In this document: one piece after another, positions 24,269 through 38,674 of the stretch
Layout: each line of letters opens with the position of its first letter
Numbering within the stretch: position 1 is the stretch's first letter
Assembly: GCF_000178855.1 (NCBI RefSeq)
Contig: NZ_ADVG01000001.1
Coordinates: forward strand, 3,199,481-3,263,480
Direction of reading: 5' to 3'
Source of the DNA: Ktedonobacter racemifer DSM 44963
GTDB taxonomy: Bacteria > Chloroflexota > Ktedonobacteria > Ktedonobacterales > Ktedonobacteraceae
Length of the DNA stretch: 64,000 nucleotides
The notes under the pieces: model-generated
Seen by the model: the letters and a program-made list of their open reading frames with translations, nothing else
Database searches by the model: none
What the model was told of the DNA's origin: nothing
Position numbers and translations under genes: made by a program

Positions 24269-27200
24269 ATGCGTTGCCCCAACTGTCAGACAATCAATCC
24301 AGCAAATGCGAAGTTCTGTCTTGAGTGCGGGAATCGCCTGCTCGTTTGCCCCAACTGCCAGACGGTAAACCTGCCTATCGCCAAGTTCTGCATTGAATGT
24401 GGCACCAGGTTACAGCCATCGCAGCCGAAGGCCAGCGTAGGTGGTCCTACCGCACCAATGTCAGCCGTACAGGCGGAGACGCGAAGCGCAGGCCATACTG
24501 CGCCTCTACCAGCGCCCACGTCCTCGGCTTCCTCTCTCCTTTTACCACCTGAGGAGCGGCGTATTGTCACCATTATGTTCGCTGATATCACTGGCTCAAC
24601 GCCCCTGGCAGATCGCCTGGACCCCGAAGATATGCGTGCCATTCTGACAGGCTATTTTAACTTGATGACACAGCAAATCCGCAAACATGGCGGCATCGTC
24701 GAGAAATATATTGGTGATGCAGTCATGGCGGTTTTCGGCGCGCCTATCGCGCATGAAGATGATCCTGACCGGGCTATTCGCGCCGCTTTAGACATGCAAG
24801 CAGCGCTCAACCAATTCAATGAGCAACGCGGCAGGCTCGATCCACAGACCACGCGCCTGCAAATGCGTATCGGCATTAACACTGGCGAGGTTGCCATTCC
24901 AAATAGTAACACGCACCAGAGGCAGGATTTTCTCATTACAGGTGACGCAGTCAATGTAGCCGCGCGCCTACAACAGGCTGCCGCGCCCGATACAATTCTC
25001 GTTGGCGAGCGCACCTACCTTACGACGCGCGAGGTCTTCGAGTTTCGCCCTATGGCGCCCTTACAACTTAAAGGAAAGGCTGAGCCCATCACAGCCAGCG
25101 TCGTGCTAAATGAGCGCAAGGGCCTTTCAACCACAGATCAACATCCACGCGGCATCAAGGGCCGCCAGGTCAGGCTGGTAGGGCGCTCCCTTGAGCTGAC
25201 CTTGATTCATGCCAATTATGCGCGCGTCCTCGCCGAGCGTCAGCCACATCTCATCACGATCCTGGGTTCACCCGGCATCGGTAAATCACGACTCGTCAGA
25301 GAGTTTATTAAACGTGAGCAGGAAAAGGTCAAGAGCGCTTCGTCCTATGGCAAACTGGTAGTCCCCCGCGTGCTCAAGGGGCGCTGCCCTCCCTATGGCG
25401 AAGGCATCACATACTGGCCACTCATCGAGATCCTGCGCTCACTCCTACCTATTGAGGAGAGCGAGAGCAATGAACAATACCTGGCCCGCCTCTCTGAGCG
25501 CATCAAACAAACCCTGCAACGCTCACATCGCACCGAGTCGGCGGACGAAATCGTTAACACCATAATCCGTAGCGTTGGTCGTGGCCTGGATGAGCGACAG
25601 GGCAGCCCTGAGAAAGAGAAAGGGAAAGAGCTCAGTCCCAAGCAAATCAGCAACCAGGCAGGCCCCCTCCTGCGGGCCTGGCGCATCTTTCTGGAAGCCC
25701 TGGCGGAGGAGCAGCCACTTATAATCGTCGTCGATGATCTACAATGGGCGGATGAGGCGCTTCTCGACCTGCTGGAATACCTGACCGACCGCGTCACTGA
25801 CGTACCGATTCTCTTCCTCTGCCCAGCTCGCCCCGATTTCTTTGAGCGGCGGCGTGAATGGGGTGGAGGCCACCGTAACTTTACGACAATTGAGCTGGAT
25901 GCCCTCTCGCCCGAGGAAAGTAGTGAGCTCATCGATGCCCACCTCAATACGGAAGAGTTCCCTGAGTTCCTGCGTCAGTCGATCCTGGCCCGCACCGAGG
26001 GAAATCCCTTCTTCGTAGAAGAAATCATTCGCATGCTGATTGATCAGGGCACGCTGATATATGAATGCGATCCCAATACAGGGCAAGACTACTGGCGACT
26101 GGGACGCTATAACGAGATGGATTTTGGTGAGTTTGCCTCGCCCTTAGAGCATTCCGATGAATTGCTCAATATGCCCTATCTCCTGCCAATGTCGCATCTG
26201 CCCGACACCATTCAGGGCGTGCTCGCGGCCCGCATCGACCTGCTCAAATTTATTGAGAAACGTGTGTTCCAGCATGCGGCCATTATTGGGCGCACCTTCT
26301 GGCTCTCGCAGCTGCGTGAACTGGCACCCGATATTCAACAAGAAGTGCTCACTAGCGCGCTTGACGCCCTCATCCAACGCGACTTTATCACTGAAATCGA
26401 GAAGCATACACGCAACATTATTCCTGACGACCGCACCTTTGCCTTTAAACACGTTCTCATTCGCGACGTGGTGTATAACAATATTCCGCGCACGCGCCGC
26501 TCGCGTGAGCACGCCGTACTGGCTCAATGGCTTGAGGAGAAGACACGAGAAGATCGCGGTACCTACATCGAGCTGCTGGCTTATCACTATCAACAGGCCC
26601 TGGTAAACTGGTCTATTAATATGACCTATAACCCTCTGGAGTTCGGCAGTGGAGCCAGGTCTCAGGCACATATTATAGATCGCCCTGAGCTGCGCAAACG
26701 CGCGATCAGATACCTGATATTGGCGGGCGATCAGGCCCTGCATAGCTACTACACGCTACGCGCCTTGCAGGCCTACAATGACGCCCTGGAACTTCAGCAA
26801 GAAGGGGAGACGGAGCCATTTGAGCTTGTACGGATGCACTTTAAACTGGGGGACGCACACTGGCAACGCGGCAACGCCGATGAGGCCTGGCAGGAGTACC
26901 GTAAATCCCTACGCCTGGTAACCGAGGCTCAGGAGCCAATTGCCATTGAAGCCATTGAGCTGGTAGATATCTATGAGCGGCTGGGCGAGCTAGGTACACG
27001 CATGCGCGGCATGTTCCGCAACCCGCCCGCGCTACAAGAAGTTCGCAGCTATATCGATCAAGGACTGGCCCTGCTTGACACCAATCAGCAACTCGCGAAA
27101 GAACGCGTATACTTCCTGACCTACCAGGCATTCTGGAATATTCGCCAGTTGGAAGGAACAACAGTCACGCAGAAGGTGGCCCTGGCGGAGCAGGCCCTGG

Positions 27201-28306
27201 CCAGTGGGCACGAAGCCTTAAATCTGGCCGAGAAGCTCGACCTACCCATCGCGCTCTCGCTAACGCTGGACGCGCTGAGCTTTATCTACCGGCAATACAA
27301 TAAATATCGTGAAGCACATGAACTGCAACATCGTCGTTATCAGCTTGAAAGCCAGCTTACCGAGCGTGAAGAACTCTACGATCTTTATGGATCGCTTGGA
27401 CTGGCACATGAGGAAACAGGCGACTATTCCGCTGCTTTGATGTGGTTTGGGCGGGCCTATAGCAACGCGCAAACTATGGAGAATCCTATTCTACTGCTCG
27501 AAAGCATGGTTGGACGCATGCGTGCCTGGCGCCAATGGAATCGCTGGGATGAAGCCAGGCAGGTTGCCATTGAGATTCTGGCTTTGAGAGACCAGTATCA
27601 ACTAGAGAACGAGAAGTTGCAGTTCTGGGCACTGGAAACGCTGGCAACGATTGCCTATCGCCAGGGGAAGCAAGAAGAGGGCGACCGCTATTATCGCCAG
27701 TGCCAGCGCCTGGTGGAGCTACAGATGGAGCGTGGGGAGGAACACGGACGCAATCTCCAGGCGACGCGGTTGCATGCCATTCACCTGGCACGCGAGGATT
27801 GGGCACTAGCCACCGCGGACTATAAAGAGAAGCTGCGCATCAGTGAACCCATACCAACACCCGAAACGCTTGCCACACTAGCGGAACTACTCGTAAGCAC
27901 TGGGGAAGATGCAGAGAAACAGGAGGAGCTTTGTGAGCGCGCGCTCTTGCATGCTCAGGAGTCGGGGGCACGGAAAAGCGAGGCAATTGCGCTAAGGGCC
28001 TGGGGGCGCCTGCATACGGAGCGGAAGAACTGGAAACTGGCTGAAGATTACTTCAAGCAGGCATTGACGCGCTGCGAGGCGCTTGACCTGCCCTGGGAGC
28101 AAGGACTCACGCTCTACTATCTCGGCATTCAATACGCGCGCCGGGCCGAAGAAAACAACGATAAAGCTCAGAAACGCAATAGCTATCTGAGTCGCGCACG
28201 CTATCATCTTGAGCGCGCCCTGGGCTTTTTCGAGGCTCTCAAGGCCCAGCCACAAATTGAACGCCTGCGCCTGGTACTGATGCAGACCTCTTCGACACGC
28301 GTCTAG
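24269..28306 (+). CDS. Zinc-ribbon / class III adenylate cyclase / AAA ATPase / TPR signalling protein
   Basis: Large cytoplasmic protein of 1345 residues. Residues 1-48 form two zinc ribbons (Cys 3, 6, 17, 20 and 27, 30, 41, 44). A Pro/Ala linker precedes a class III nucleotide cyclase domain (about 97-280) with both metal Asp (FADITGS, Asp106; GDAVMAVFG, Asp150), the Lys before the second Asp (EKYIGD) and the transition-state Asn229/Arg233 in GDAVNVAARL, so it may make cAMP. The AAA module follows, with Walker A GSPGIGKS (333-340) and Walker B LIIVVDDLQWAD (about 483-494). From about residue 820 onward there are many TPR-like repeats. The build is that of the large cyclase/LuxR-like ATPases of actinobacteria and Chloroflexota; the signal is unknown. 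It has only a weak ribosome site and may be governed by the structured leader just upstream. Confidence 0.9.
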   Translation: MRCPNCQTINPANAKFCLECGNRLLVCPNCQTVNLPIAKFCIECGTRLQPSQPKASVGGPTAPMSAVQAETRSAGHTAPLPAPTSSASSLLLPPEERRIVTIMFADITGSTPLADRLDPEDMRAILTGYFNLMTQQIRKHGGIVEKYIGDAVMAVFGAPIAHEDDPDRAIRAALDMQAALNQFNEQRGRLDPQTTRLQMRIGINTGEVAIPNSNTHQRQDFLITGDAVNVAARLQQAAAPDTILVGERTYLTTREVFEFRPMAPLQLKGKAEPITASVVLNERKGLSTTDQHPRGIKGRQVRLVGRSLELTLIHANYARVLAERQPHLITILGSPGIGKSRLVREFIKREQEKVKSASSYGKLVVPRVLKGRCPPYGEGITYWPLIEILRSLLPIEESESNEQYLARLSERIKQTLQRSHRTESADEIVNTIIRSVGRGLDERQGSPEKEKGKELSPKQISNQAGPLLRAWRIFLEALAEEQPLIIVVDDLQWADEALLDLLEYLTDRVTDVPILFLCPARPDFFERRREWGGGHRNFTTIELDALSPEESSELIDAHLNTEEFPEFLRQSILARTEGNPFFVEEIIRMLIDQGTLIYECDPNTGQDYWRLGRYNEMDFGEFASPLEHSDELLNMPYLLPMSHLPDTIQGVLAARIDLLKFIEKRVFQHAAIIGRTFWLSQLRELAPDIQQEVLTSALDALIQRDFITEIEKHTRNIIPDDRTFAFKHVLIRDVVYNNIPRTRRSREHAVLAQWLEEKTREDRGTYIELLAYHYQQALVNWSINMTYNPLEFGSGARSQAHIIDRPELRKRAIRYLILAGDQALHSYYTLRALQAYNDALELQQEGETEPFELVRMHFKLGDAHWQRGNADEAWQEYRKSLRLVTEAQEPIAIEAIELVDIYERLGELGTRMRGMFRNPPALQEVRSYIDQGLALLDTNQQLAKERVYFLTYQAFWNIRQLEGTTVTQKVALAEQALASGHEALNLAEKLDLPIALSLTLDALSFIYRQYNKYREAHELQHRRYQLESQLTEREELYDLYGSLGLAHEETGDYSAALMWFGRAYSNAQTMENPILLLESMVGRMRAWRQWNRWDEARQVAIEILALRDQYQLENEKLQFWALETLATIAYRQGKQEEGDRYYRQCQRLVELQMERGEEHGRNLQATRLHAIHLAREDWALATADYKEKLRISEPIPTPETLATLAELLVSTGEDAEKQEELCERALLHAQESGARKSEAIALRAWGRLHTERKNWKLAEDYFKQALTRCEALDLPWEQGLTLYYLGIQYARRAEENNDKAQKRNSYLSRARYHLERALGFFEALKAQPQIERLRLVLMQTSSTRV

Positions 28307-28321
28307 AGACTTCAGCGCTCC

Positions 28322-29311
28322 CTAGAGATCCCAGAGCGAAGGAGCATGCCAGAGTTGGGTGGAGTCCCAGATGCCTCCCATTCCTGGCGGCAGGACTGTG
28401 ATATGAAGTTGTGAGAGATTCGCGCCAGCACTTTGCAGTCGTTCGCGCATGCTGGTCAGGGCCAGTGAGGGTGTATTGTTGGTCTTGCTTAGGTGCCCTA
28501 ACCAGAGCCAGCGTATACTATCTGGACGCCACGTTTTCAGAACAGCATTCGCAGCCTGGTCATTTGAGAGATGCCCTTTTGAACTAATGATGCGCTGCTT
28601 CAGCCTTTGCGGATAGGGGCCACGTAAGAGGCGTTGGCGATCATGATTCGACTCCAGTACCAACAAATCTGCCTGCGCCATCATAGAGAGCATCTCAGAG
28701 GTCACCTCACCCGTATCTGTCACGACACAGAGACGACAACCGCCCACGCTCAATAGATATCCACAGGGAGCAACAGCATCGTGCAAGATAGGAAAAGAGG
28801 TCACCTCGATATCCCCCACAGCAGTCGTTTTGCCTGTGGGTAGAATCAGGGCGGGCACATTGTTCACCGGGCGATAGACGAGGGTAGACTCCTGAATCCT
28901 GGTCACAATCTCTACACCAGACTGCTCCTGAACCAGCGTTGTCTCGCTCTGTTCTTGAATAACCACATCCCCCTCTGCCTCAGTTGGAGATACCACCAGT
29001 TTGCCTGAGTCTGAGCGCCACGCACCAGCCGCCAGGCCTTGCTCAATAGCTGCGAAGGTCTCTTCATTTGTGATAACAGGCACCTGGTAGCGGCGAAGCA
29101 GAGAAGGAAGAGCCAGTACGTGGTCGCTATGCTCATGGGTTACCAGTACGCCGCGTAACTGAGAGAGGTCGACGCCGAGCGAGCGTAAACGAGCTTGAAG
29201 TACACGTACTCCCAGGCCAGCATCTACCAGCAGCCTGGTACGCCCTCCTGGCCCGGCCTCGACATAGAGAGAATTTCCACTACTACTACTACCTAACGAA
29301 ACCACACGCAT
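28322..29311 (-). CDS. MBL-fold metallo-hydrolase (WalJ/YycJ-like)
   Basis: Binuclear zinc hydrolase. The metal motif THEHSDHVLALPSLL follows the opening GSSSSGNSLYVEA, with later ligands in SFPILHDAVAPCGYLL, VVTDTGEV and LESNHD, and SSKGHLSNDQAA and WLGHLSKTNNTP near the end, as in the WalJ/YycJ nuclease-like group. Residues 95-160 form an insertion (TEAEGDVVIQEQSETTLVQEQSG...) not expected in the short family members. Related proteins act on nucleic acid ends and support cell-wall stress responses. It is convergent with the cyclase gene, leaving 15 bases between stops. Confidence 0.85.
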   Translation of the reverse strand: MRVVSLGSSSSGNSLYVEAGPGGRTRLLVDAGLGVRVLQARLRSLGVDLSQLRGVLVTHEHSDHVLALPSLLRRYQVPVITNEETFAAIEQGLAAGAWRSDSGKLVVSPTEAEGDVVIQEQSETTLVQEQSGVEIVTRIQESTLVYRPVNNVPALILPTGKTTAVGDIEVTSFPILHDAVAPCGYLLSVGGCRLCVVTDTGEVTSEMLSMMAQADLLVLESNHDRQRLLRGPYPQRLKQRIISSKGHLSNDQAANAVLKTWRPDSIRWLWLGHLSKTNNTPSLALTSMRERLQSAGANLSQLHITVLPPGMGGIWDSTQLWHAPSLWDL

Positions 29312-29347
29312 ATATCTGCTACCTTGTTATCCTTCAGAAGAAATAGT

Positions 29348-30199
29348 TTATTCAGCCGCTTGTAGGCGCAGCAAGCGTCGCGCATTCTCGCCCAGAATAA
29401 GTTGCAACTCAGCCTCGTTCAGGCCGCTCGCCCGAATATGCTTAATTACTCGCCGCTGGCCCAGAAGTCCATAGTCGCTGGCAAAGAGAATACGCTCAGC
29501 GCCAACCATATTGACCGCCGCCTTAAAAATCGCGGGACGATAGAGATAGATGGTCGCGGCTGTATCATACCATACATTGGCTGTGGCGCGCTCTATTTCT
29601 GGCATAAGGGCATAAAAAGGCAAACCGCCACCCCAGTGAGCGGCAATAAAGCGTACATCTGGAAAAGCCGTGAGGAAAGTAAGCACATCCTGCACAGAGA
29701 CATCACCCTTCCCAGGGTAGAGATGGCCAACTGGCTCACTACAATGCGAGAGCACCAGTAACTGATAGTGGCGCACGACCTCAAGCAGAGGGGTCAGCAG
29801 GGCAATATCACTAAGACGATAGCCCTGCCCATGTGGCATCAGCTCGCCCAAACCAAGCATGCCAGCCACCGCGCATCGCTCTAGTTCACTTACAGCTCGT
29901 AAGCCAGAGGTGGGTTGTATCACAGCCATACCATAGATCCGCCCGGGATACCGCTGCATAGCCTCGATAACGTAGCTATTTGTCTCTTCAATCAAGCCGG
30001 GATCACTCCAGCCAAAGGAGAAGGCAACTGAGACATCTACACCTGAAGCATCCATCTCAGCGATTAAATCTTCAGCGGTGGCCATCCGAGCGCGAGGGTT
30101 CGCGTACAGTTCATTAAACCAGGGATCGCGCTCACAGTACAAAGCTCGCTGAGCGCAAATATGAGGAGGAAAGATATGGGTATGAATATCGATAATCAT
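29348..30199 (-). CDS. Amidohydrolase-2 family metal-dependent hydrolase
   Basis: TIM-barrel hydrolase or decarboxylase of 283 residues. The metal ligands are seen in MIIDIHTHIFPP (HxH), VLSHCSEP, FIAAHWGGGLPF and the final Asp in ILFASDYGLLGQ. The start is ATG 30199 because the barrel begins there; the upstream frame to 30307 gives a hydrophobic stretch without a ribosome site. Relatives include ACMSD-like decarboxylases and TatD-like hydrolases; substrate cannot be named. It lies just downstream of the rRNA operon on the same strand. Confidence 0.82.
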   Translation of the reverse strand: MIIDIHTHIFPPHICAQRALYCERDPWFNELYANPRARMATAEDLIAEMDASGVDVSVAFSFGWSDPGLIEETNSYVIEAMQRYPGRIYGMAVIQPTSGLRAVSELERCAVAGMLGLGELMPHGQGYRLSDIALLTPLLEVVRHYQLLVLSHCSEPVGHLYPGKGDVSVQDVLTFLTAFPDVRFIAAHWGGGLPFYALMPEIERATANVWYDTAATIYLYRPAIFKAAVNMVGAERILFASDYGLLGQRRVIKHIRASGLNEAELQLILGENARRLLRLQAAE

Positions 30200-30303
30200 G
30201 GCTTTAGCTCTATGACATAGAATCAGGAATTTGAGGACAAGCAAAAAAAGAGCTCGCAGCATCATTCTTCCACTGCGAACCCTTTTCGTTCTGATGTTAC
30301 CTG

Positions 30304-30334
30304 CCAAAGAAGTATTCCCTCAATTTTGCTGAGC
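30304..30334 (-). other. 3' arm of pre-23S rRNA processing stem
   Basis: Complementary over 31 bases to 33552-33582 with a single G-U wobble. The two arms enclose the 23S gene, the geometry of a ribonuclease III cleavage stem. Confidence 0.8.
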
Positions 30335-30452
30335 CACGCTGGCCTGCTCATGCTCCCCGTACCGCCAAGCCCTCTCGCTCGTGCTCAGGTCCGATCAAAG
30401 ACCGCTCTCACACACAACAGGAGACGCACACCACTCATGAAGAAACAACATG

Positions 30453-35200
<4,748 letters not shown>

Positions 35201-35605
35201 AAGTTGTGAATGTATCTTCCACACCACTGCTACACAGTGATGTAGTAAGCATTGTAAGTTTGCGTCCAGGCTAGAAGCACGTTGTCGTTACTTCAAATTG
35301 CTTGTTCGCAGAATTGACAGGAACGGTGTTCTCCGTAAGCAAGACAAGCTTACTCAACGAAGTTCCGTTGTACTTCTGCATTCCACTCTTCAGTTGTTCA
35401 GGGTGCTCTGGTTCGTTCTTCTTTTGCTTGTTGAACCGCAACCCGGCAAACCCGTGGGCTTGCGCTTGTGCCTTAGAGACAATTATAGAAACCAGTGATC
35501 TTCTCTCATCGAATGAGGCGTGATCCCCGGATTCTTTAGTTTCTGGGAAACTTTCTCGACGTCGTTACCGTCGAGGTTTTCGTCTCTGTATCGGCGACAT
35601 GTGGT

Positions 35606-35634
35606 ATTATGCCATAGCCATCCAGCATTGTCAA
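35606..35634 (-). promoter_or_regulatory. rRNA operon promoter
   Basis: Minus strand TTGACA (35629-35634) and CATAAT (35606-35611) with exactly 17 bases between. A leader of about 400 bases (35201-35600) without a gene separates it from 16S. Confidence 0.85.
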
Positions 35635-35689
35635 TAGTTTTTTTGAGTAATTTTATAATTTTATAAAAAACCGAAAAGAAAGTTTTTTA

Positions 35690-35806
35690 CTAGTGCCCTG
35701 CACCGGTGTAGGCTGTGAAGAAGAAAACCAGCCCCGCGGCCAGGAGACTGCATATGACAAGCAATACAAAGAGGGTAGCTTTAGGGTCTCTTATAAGTTT
35801 ACTCAT
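35690..35806 (-). CDS. 38-residue single-pass membrane protein
   Basis: Small gene with the clear ribosome site aaggaagg before the ATG at 35806. The product has a basic start (MSKLIRDPKAT), one hydrophobic helix (LFVLLVICSLLAAGLVFFF) and a short tail ending TGAGH. It lies 57 bases downstream of mnmE on the same strand and upstream of the rRNA promoter. Its composition and ribosome site argue that it is real. Function unknown; small membrane regulators of this size are easily missed by gene finders. Confidence 0.7.
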   Translation of the reverse strand: MSKLIRDPKATLFVLLVICSLLAAGLVFFFTAYTGAGH

Positions 35807-35863
35807 GCTCTATCCTTCCTTTGCCACACTAAGCTATTCTTCGTGGCGCGAGCAATAGTTATA

Positions 35864-37288
35864 CTATTTGCCAATGCAAAATTCACTGAAGATACGATCT
35901 AGCAGGTCTTCGCTGGCGGTCTCGCCTGTGACTTCGCCCAGGGCATCATAGGCAGCTCTTAAATCGATGGAGACAAAGTCCAGTGGCACTTTCTGGCCTA
36001 AAGAAAGGATAGCGGCATTCAGGTGTTCCGCGCCCCTGCGCAACGCCTCCTGGTGGCGTGCACTGGTGATGAGAACGCTCTCATTGCCACTCACATTACC
36101 AGCTTGCACCAGTTCGGCCAGCGTATTCTCTAGCGCCTCCAGTCCTTCTCCCGTCAGTGTGGAGGTCTGCACCAGGGAGGCATCCTGCCAGAACGACTGG
36201 ATGGCGGCGACATCAATTACCTGCTCACAATCAGCCTTGTTAATGACAACGACGACTGGACGCCTGGCTGCCTGTCCCTCGCGCTTTTCACCATAACCCA
36301 TGGCTCGCAGCTCTTGAGCCACCTGCCAATCCTGTTCAGTTAAAGCGGTCGCGCCATCAAAGACATGCAGGATGACGTCCGCGGTTTCCGCAGCCAGGCG
36401 ACTCCTCTGAACTCCAAGCTGCTCTACCGGGTCCTGGGTAGGTGTAATGCCCGCCGTGTCGATCAGGTGGAGGGGAATGCCGCGTAAGTTCGCGATCTCT
36501 TCTACAGTGTCACGCGTTGTACCGGCAATGGGGGTCACAATGGCGCGTTCAATTCTTAGCAACGCATTGAGCAAACTCGATTTTCCCACATTGGGACGAC
36601 CGATAATGGCGGTGCGCAGCCCCTGGCGATAGAGTCGTCCCTGCTCAGAGCCTGCCAGCAACCTGGCGATTTGCCGTTGTGCCTCCTCGATAAAAGGAAG
36701 CAACTCTTCGGCCTGTGGCGTGGGGATATCATCTTCCGGAAAATCGATACTGGCCTCGATGCGCGCGATAGCACCAAGCATCGAGGTACGCGCATGCTCT
36801 ACCTGATCTGAGAGCTTGCCACGCAGTTGTTGCATGGCCAGGCGCTGTCCCACTTCAGTCTGTGAGCCAATCAGGTCCATCACGGCTTCAGCCTGGGCCA
36901 GATCCAGTCGCCCATTGAGAAAGGCTCGTAAGGTGAATTCGCCAGGGTTGGCCATGCGCGCACCCTGAGCCAGTACGGACCGCAGGATACGTCTGAGGAT
37001 CAATGGACCACCATGTCCTTGAATCTCGACGACATCCTCACAGGTGTATGTGTGCGGGGCGCGCATAAAGGCGACCAAGACCTCGTCTAGAATTTCCTGG
37101 GTCGCTGGATCTATAATTACTCTATATGTAAGCTGATGTGTTGGCGGCACAGGTGGAATATCTTCCCTGGATGGCCTACGCAACAAGGGCGCAACCAGGC
37201 TAAAAGCATCACTTCCACTTACGCGAATAATACCAACACCACCCACCCCTTGAGGGGTGGCAATAGCGGCAATTGTGTCGTTCTGCAT
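35864..37288 (-). CDS. mnmE: tRNA modification GTPase MnmE
   Basis: With MnmG it adds the carboxymethylaminomethyl group to U34 of certain tRNAs. The N-terminal formyl-THF-binding domain begins MQNDTIAAIATPQGVGGVGIIRVSG. A helical domain surrounds the G domain, with G1 GRPNVGKSSLLNALL, the G2/potassium loop TPIAGTTRDTVEE, G3 DTAGI and G4 NKAD. The C-terminal motif CIGK (the catalytic CxGK) is intact. The start is the ATG at 37288, six bases after a TATAAT box, so the message is probably leaderless; an ATG at 37306 lies within the promoter. MnmG is not in the window. Confidence 0.96.
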   Translation of the reverse strand: MQNDTIAAIATPQGVGGVGIIRVSGSDAFSLVAPLLRRPSREDIPPVPPTHQLTYRVIIDPATQEILDEVLVAFMRAPHTYTCEDVVEIQGHGGPLILRRILRSVLAQGARMANPGEFTLRAFLNGRLDLAQAEAVMDLIGSQTEVGQRLAMQQLRGKLSDQVEHARTSMLGAIARIEASIDFPEDDIPTPQAEELLPFIEEAQRQIARLLAGSEQGRLYRQGLRTAIIGRPNVGKSSLLNALLRIERAIVTPIAGTTRDTVEEIANLRGIPLHLIDTAGITPTQDPVEQLGVQRSRLAAETADVILHVFDGATALTEQDWQVAQELRAMGYGEKREGQAARRPVVVVINKADCEQVIDVAAIQSFWQDASLVQTSTLTGEGLEALENTLAELVQAGNVSGNESVLITSARHQEALRRGAEHLNAAILSLGQKVPLDFVSIDLRAAYDALGEVTGETASEDLLDRIFSEFCIGK

Positions 37289-37294
37289 GGCAGG

Positions 37295-37323
37295 ATTATA
37301 CCCCACCCCTCATACGCTCGCAA
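37295..37323 (-). promoter_or_regulatory. mnmE promoter giving a leaderless mRNA
   Basis: Minus strand TTGCGA (37318-37323), a 17-base spacer and TATAAT (37295-37300). The ATG begins six bases downstream, about where transcription should start, and no Shine-Dalgarno precedes it. Confidence 0.65.
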
Positions 37324-37334
37324 GCAGCCCCTAA

Positions 37335-38213
37335 CTATGAAGTAATGCGCTCTGGATGCGTGTAAACATTCATAGAGTGACCGCGTAAGAAGCCTACCAG
37401 CGTCATATTGCTCTTTTCGGCCAGGTCAACGGCCAGGCTTGAGGGGGCTGAGATGGCTATGACATAGGGGATACGCGCCTGGAGGGCTTTCTGGATTATT
37501 TCAAATGAGGTGCGCCCGCTGACCAGGAGGAGATTCTCGCGATACGGCAAGCCTTTGCGTAAGAGTCCATGCCCGATCAATTTGTCTACTGCATTATGCC
37601 GCCCAATATCTTCGCGCAAGAGCTGGAGTTCGCCACGAAGCGAGAAGAGGCCAGCGGCATGCAGACCTCCCGTATGACTGAAGACCGCCTGTTGCTCGCG
37701 CAGGCGTTGCGCGAACATATATAACGTCTCGGCAGAAACTTGCAGGGTGTCTTGCTCTAGAGGTGGAGCGTCTTGCAACAGCGAGGCGATGCTGTTCTTT
37801 CCACAGAGACCACAGCTAGATGAGACGGCGAAATGACGCTCAAAGCTTACGCCACCTGGCAGGCCACAACTGGCCTCACTTGCTGCATTACCTGGCTGGC
37901 GTAGACGCACATTGATGACGTTCTCCAGTGGCAGGCCATCGCTATCTACCGCGCTTTCAATACCTTCAATATCATCAGTGGTGGAGAGTATACCTTCGCT
38001 AAAGAGAAAGCCCAGGGCAAGCTCTCTATCATGGCCAGGAGTACGCATAATCACGGCCAGGCTCTCGCCATTGATACGAACCTCAAAGGGTTCCTCTACT
38101 GCCAGGACATCTTCGCGCTCATGGTGCTCCGTCTCCTGCCAGTGATTGACTATCGTTTGTACGATGCGCTCTGGATCCAGCTCCGAACGCCATAAATCAC
38201 GCTGCGTACTCAC
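37335..38213 (-). CDS. fdhD: Formate dehydrogenase sulfurtransferase FdhD
   Basis: Carries sulfur from a cysteine desulfurase to the molybdenum cofactor so that formate dehydrogenase becomes active. The sulfur-carrying pair is in SSCGLCGKNS (CxxC). Other family features are EPFEVRINGESLAVIMRTPGHDRELALGFLFSEGI, HTGGLHAAGLF, EDIGRHNAVDKLIG, LLVSGRTSFEIIQKAL and FLRGHSMNVYTHPERI. The start is GTG 38213 with ggagag six bases upstream; a TTG at 38231 is the alternative. A small ORF precedes it by 23 bases in the same direction. No formate dehydrogenase gene is in the window, but moaC (46.3 kb) fits cofactor use. Confidence 0.94.
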   Translation of the reverse strand: MSTQRDLWRSELDPERIVQTIVNHWQETEHHEREDVLAVEEPFEVRINGESLAVIMRTPGHDRELALGFLFSEGILSTTDDIEGIESAVDSDGLPLENVINVRLRQPGNAASEASCGLPGGVSFERHFAVSSSCGLCGKNSIASLLQDAPPLEQDTLQVSAETLYMFAQRLREQQAVFSHTGGLHAAGLFSLRGELQLLREDIGRHNAVDKLIGHGLLRKGLPYRENLLLVSGRTSFEIIQKALQARIPYVIAISAPSSLAVDLAEKSNMTLVGFLRGHSMNVYTHPERITS

Positions 38214-38236
38214 GTCTCTCTCCACTCTCAATGGAA

Positions 38237-38521
38237 CTAATAACGCCAGCGGCGCTCCTGTTTCTCAGCATGTCTACTATCGAACGCCTCATATTCCGCA
38301 GTCATGCGTGCCTGTTGGCTCTGTTCCCGCACACGTCTGCGAAAATAGTATTTGCAGGCTCCCGGGCGTACAGGATCGGGCGGCTCAATGGCGGCCAGGC
38401 CCCATCCCTCCTGCTCCAGCCAGCGCCAGGCCTCGTACTCATCATCAAAGTCACGCACGACATCGCCCGCGACAGTAAAGACCATGGTTCCCAAAAGATA
38501 CCTGTGCTCCCAGTGTATCAT
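38237..38521 (-). CDS. Hypothetical 94-residue protein upstream of fdhD
   Basis: Function not recognised. It starts MIHWEHRYLLGTMVFTVAGDVV with agaggaa 11 bases upstream, then an acidic/aromatic stretch DFDDEYEAWRWLEQEGWGLAAIEPPDPVRPGACKYYFRRR and a charged tail. No signal peptide or membrane helix. Its 23-base spacing to fdhD suggests co-transcription, perhaps a small accessory factor. Confidence 0.65.
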   Translation of the reverse strand: MIHWEHRYLLGTMVFTVAGDVVRDFDDEYEAWRWLEQEGWGLAAIEPPDPVRPGACKYYFRRRVREQSQQARMTAEYEAFDSRHAEKQERRWRY

Positions 38522-38674
38522 ATCTTACATTCCTCTTTATCTAGTATGCATATCAACGCTTTATTGGTGTAAGCATACCCGCTTTTGGTGTTTTCTTCAG
38601 GTTCTACTAGGAGAATAAACGCTTTCCCCTGTCTGTTCCGCGTATACTTTTCGCGCCTAATTTCACTCCTTAAA

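Noticed and set aside
30200..30452. Possible 5S rRNA after 23S
   Set aside because: None of the conserved 5S blocks could be seen; only the processing-stem arm is present.
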